Origin: Defluviitaleaceae bacterium
GTDB taxonomy: Bacteria; Bacillota; Clostridia; Lachnospirales; WRAX01
DNA: 10,749 nucleotides
Direction: 5' to 3'
NCBI GenBank assembly: GCA_009784355.1
Contig: WRBU01000024.1
Span: 1-10,749, forward strand
Both the position numbers and the translations under genes were made by a program. Below the pieces are notes generated by a model that saw only the letters and a program-made list of their open reading frames with translations, ran no database searches and had not been told where the DNA came from. Shown here in pieces: positions 10,141 to 10,749 of this stretch (positions are counted from its first letter, which is position 1; every line of letters begins with the position of its first letter).

Positions 10141-10542
10141 ATGCAAGAAGAGAGAATGCAAGTGTTAAAAATGATTGATGAGGGCAAAATAACCGTGGAC
10201 GAGGCTACAAAATTGCTGAATGCTCTTGGTGCAAAGGCTTGTTGCGAAGCCAAGCCAACCACAGAAGAGAAGTGGGCAAAATTCCAAGAAGACACAAAGG
10301 AATTTTTTAAAGAAATGGGGCAAAAAATTAACCAAGCGTGTGAAAAAGCCAAGCCCAAGATAGAGTCTGCCGCAAAAACTGTGGTGGCAAAAACAGCCCA
10401 AGCCTGCGATAATATAGCTCAAAGCCTTAATGAAAAAGTGGCAAAAATGCAAGAAAAAGAAAGCTGCTGCGGCGGTAATTGTTGCGGTAACAAAGAATGT
10501 GTTGTTCATCATCCTGCTGACAATGGTCAAAGACCAGCATAA
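10141..10542 (+). CDS. Small SHOCT-like (YvlB/LiaX N-terminal type) protein with cysteine-rich tail
   Basis: A soluble protein of 133 residues without a signal peptide or membrane helix. Residues 1-30 (EERMQVLKMIDEGKITVDEA then TKLLNAL) match the short two-helix SHOCT-like domain seen at the N-terminus of YvlB/LiaX-type and related Firmicute proteins. Residues 41-106 look like amphipathic helices rich in Lys, Glu and Ala. The tail is unusual: CC at 109-110, CC at 114-115, C120 and H123-H124, with further cysteines at 34, 35, 67 and 89. This suggests metal or redox chemistry, but no function can be assigned. AAAGGAGG (10125-10132) fixes the ATG; a longer reading would start inside the preceding terminator stem. 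I see only a weak promoter candidate upstream, so expression may come from readthrough. A terminator follows. Confidence 0.8.
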   Translation: MQEERMQVLKMIDEGKITVDEATKLLNALGAKACCEAKPTTEEKWAKFQEDTKEFFKEMGQKINQACEKAKPKIESAAKTVVAKTAQACDNIAQSLNEKVAKMQEKESCCGGNCCGNKECVVHHPADNGQRPA

Positions 10543-10554
10543 AGATAATGTTAG

Positions 10555-10580
10555 AAAGACCTCCTTGGTGGGGTCTTTTT
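10555..10580 (+). terminator. Rho-independent terminator after the SHOCT-like gene
   Basis: AAAGACCTC (10555-10563) pairs with GGGGTCTTT (10570-10578) around a 6-base loop, with one G-U pair, and the right arm merges into TTTTT (10576-10580). It lies 12 bases after the stop codon. Confidence 0.85.
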
Positions 10581-10597
10581 GGATTGTTAAACATTCC

Positions 10598-10623
10598 AAA
10601 AAAGATGCGGACAAGTTCGCATC
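10598..10623 (-). terminator. Possible minus-strand terminator for a gene beyond the right edge
   Basis: On the minus strand GATGCG and CGCATC pair (6 bases, 8-base loop) and are followed by six T residues (the A run at 10598-10603 on the plus strand). It would serve a convergent gene entering from the right, which is not visible here. The stem is short, so the call is weak. Confidence 0.35.
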
Positions 10624-10632
10624 GACAAAATC

Positions 10633-10726
10633 GTAGGGGCGGCATTTTGCCGCCTTTTGGAGCTAATGCTTTGCCAAATTCGACTTCAAGACGAAAGCGT
10701 GGCGGGCGGCAGAATGCCGCCCCTAC
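10633..10726. mobile_element. 94-base MITE-like element with 22-base inverted ends
   Basis: The left end (10633-10654, beginning GTAGGGGCGGCATTTTGCCG) and the right end (10705-10726) are inverted copies identical at 21 of 22 positions. Each arm is itself a hairpin (GGCGGCA, loop TTT, TGCCGCC on the left). The 50-base interior has no reading frame of note. The ends belong to the same family as the unit at 8160-8185. No clear target duplication flanks it (aaaatc on the left, aaagaa on the right). It may be a non-autonomous mobile element or two back-to-back palindromic repeats. The rest of 10543-10749 holds only the terminators above. Confidence 0.6.
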
Positions 10727-10749
10727 AAAGAACCCGTTGCTGCAAACTA

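Overview
The window reads as chromosomal DNA from a low-to-moderate GC member of the Firmicutes, most likely an anaerobic Clostridia-type bacterium. The reasons are AAGGAGG-type ribosome binding sites, frequent GTG and TTG starts, SigA-like promoters with 17-base spacers, the gene order wecB-atpI-atpBEFHAGDC, and a c subunit carrying the sodium-ligand signature common in anaerobic Firmicutes. I cannot name a family or genus from the sequence alone.

Layout. Positions 1-1341 (minus strand) hold the first 447 codons of recJ, a single-strand DNA exonuclease that continues past the left edge. Positions 1342-1531 are a divergent promoter region, with one extended -10 promoter facing recJ and another facing rpmB. 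From 1532 to 10051 all genes lie on the plus strand and are tightly packed: rpmB (ribosomal protein L28), wecB/mnaA (UDP-GlcNAc 2-epimerase), atpI, then the complete F1Fo ATP synthase set atpB, atpE, atpF, atpH, atpA, atpG, atpD and atpC (subunits a, c, b, delta, alpha, gamma, beta, epsilon). I see no terminator inside this block, and a hairpin terminator follows atpC. A small gene at 10141-10542 encodes a SHOCT-like (YvlB/LiaX N-terminal type) protein with a cysteine-rich tail, and it has its own terminator. The right end is non-coding and carries a 94-base element with 22-base inverted ends.

How the genes work together. atpB, atpE and atpF form the membrane motor. The c subunit keeps Q50, E83, T84 and Y88, which match the Na+-binding residues of the Ilyobacter/Propionigenium ring, so the enzyme may be coupled to sodium. 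atpA, atpG, atpD and atpC, with atpH, form the catalytic head and stalk. AtpI is the assembly-type accessory membrane protein. WecB supplies UDP-ManNAc for cell-wall or surface polymers, and L28 belongs to the large ribosomal subunit. If the rpmB promoter drives the whole block, then a ribosomal protein, an envelope precursor enzyme and the ATP synthase share one transcript.

Most of the window is ordinary housekeeping DNA, and I found no convincing new defence, mobile or biosynthetic system. The less ordinary points are: a palindromic repeat at the atpG/atpD junction that supplies the atpG stop codon and belongs to the same family as the 94-base element at the right end; N-terminal extensions on both the c and b subunits; a c subunit with an eroded glycine motif; a subunit a with His where Gln is normal; an L28 with only half of its zinc cysteines; and the cysteine-rich SHOCT-like protein.
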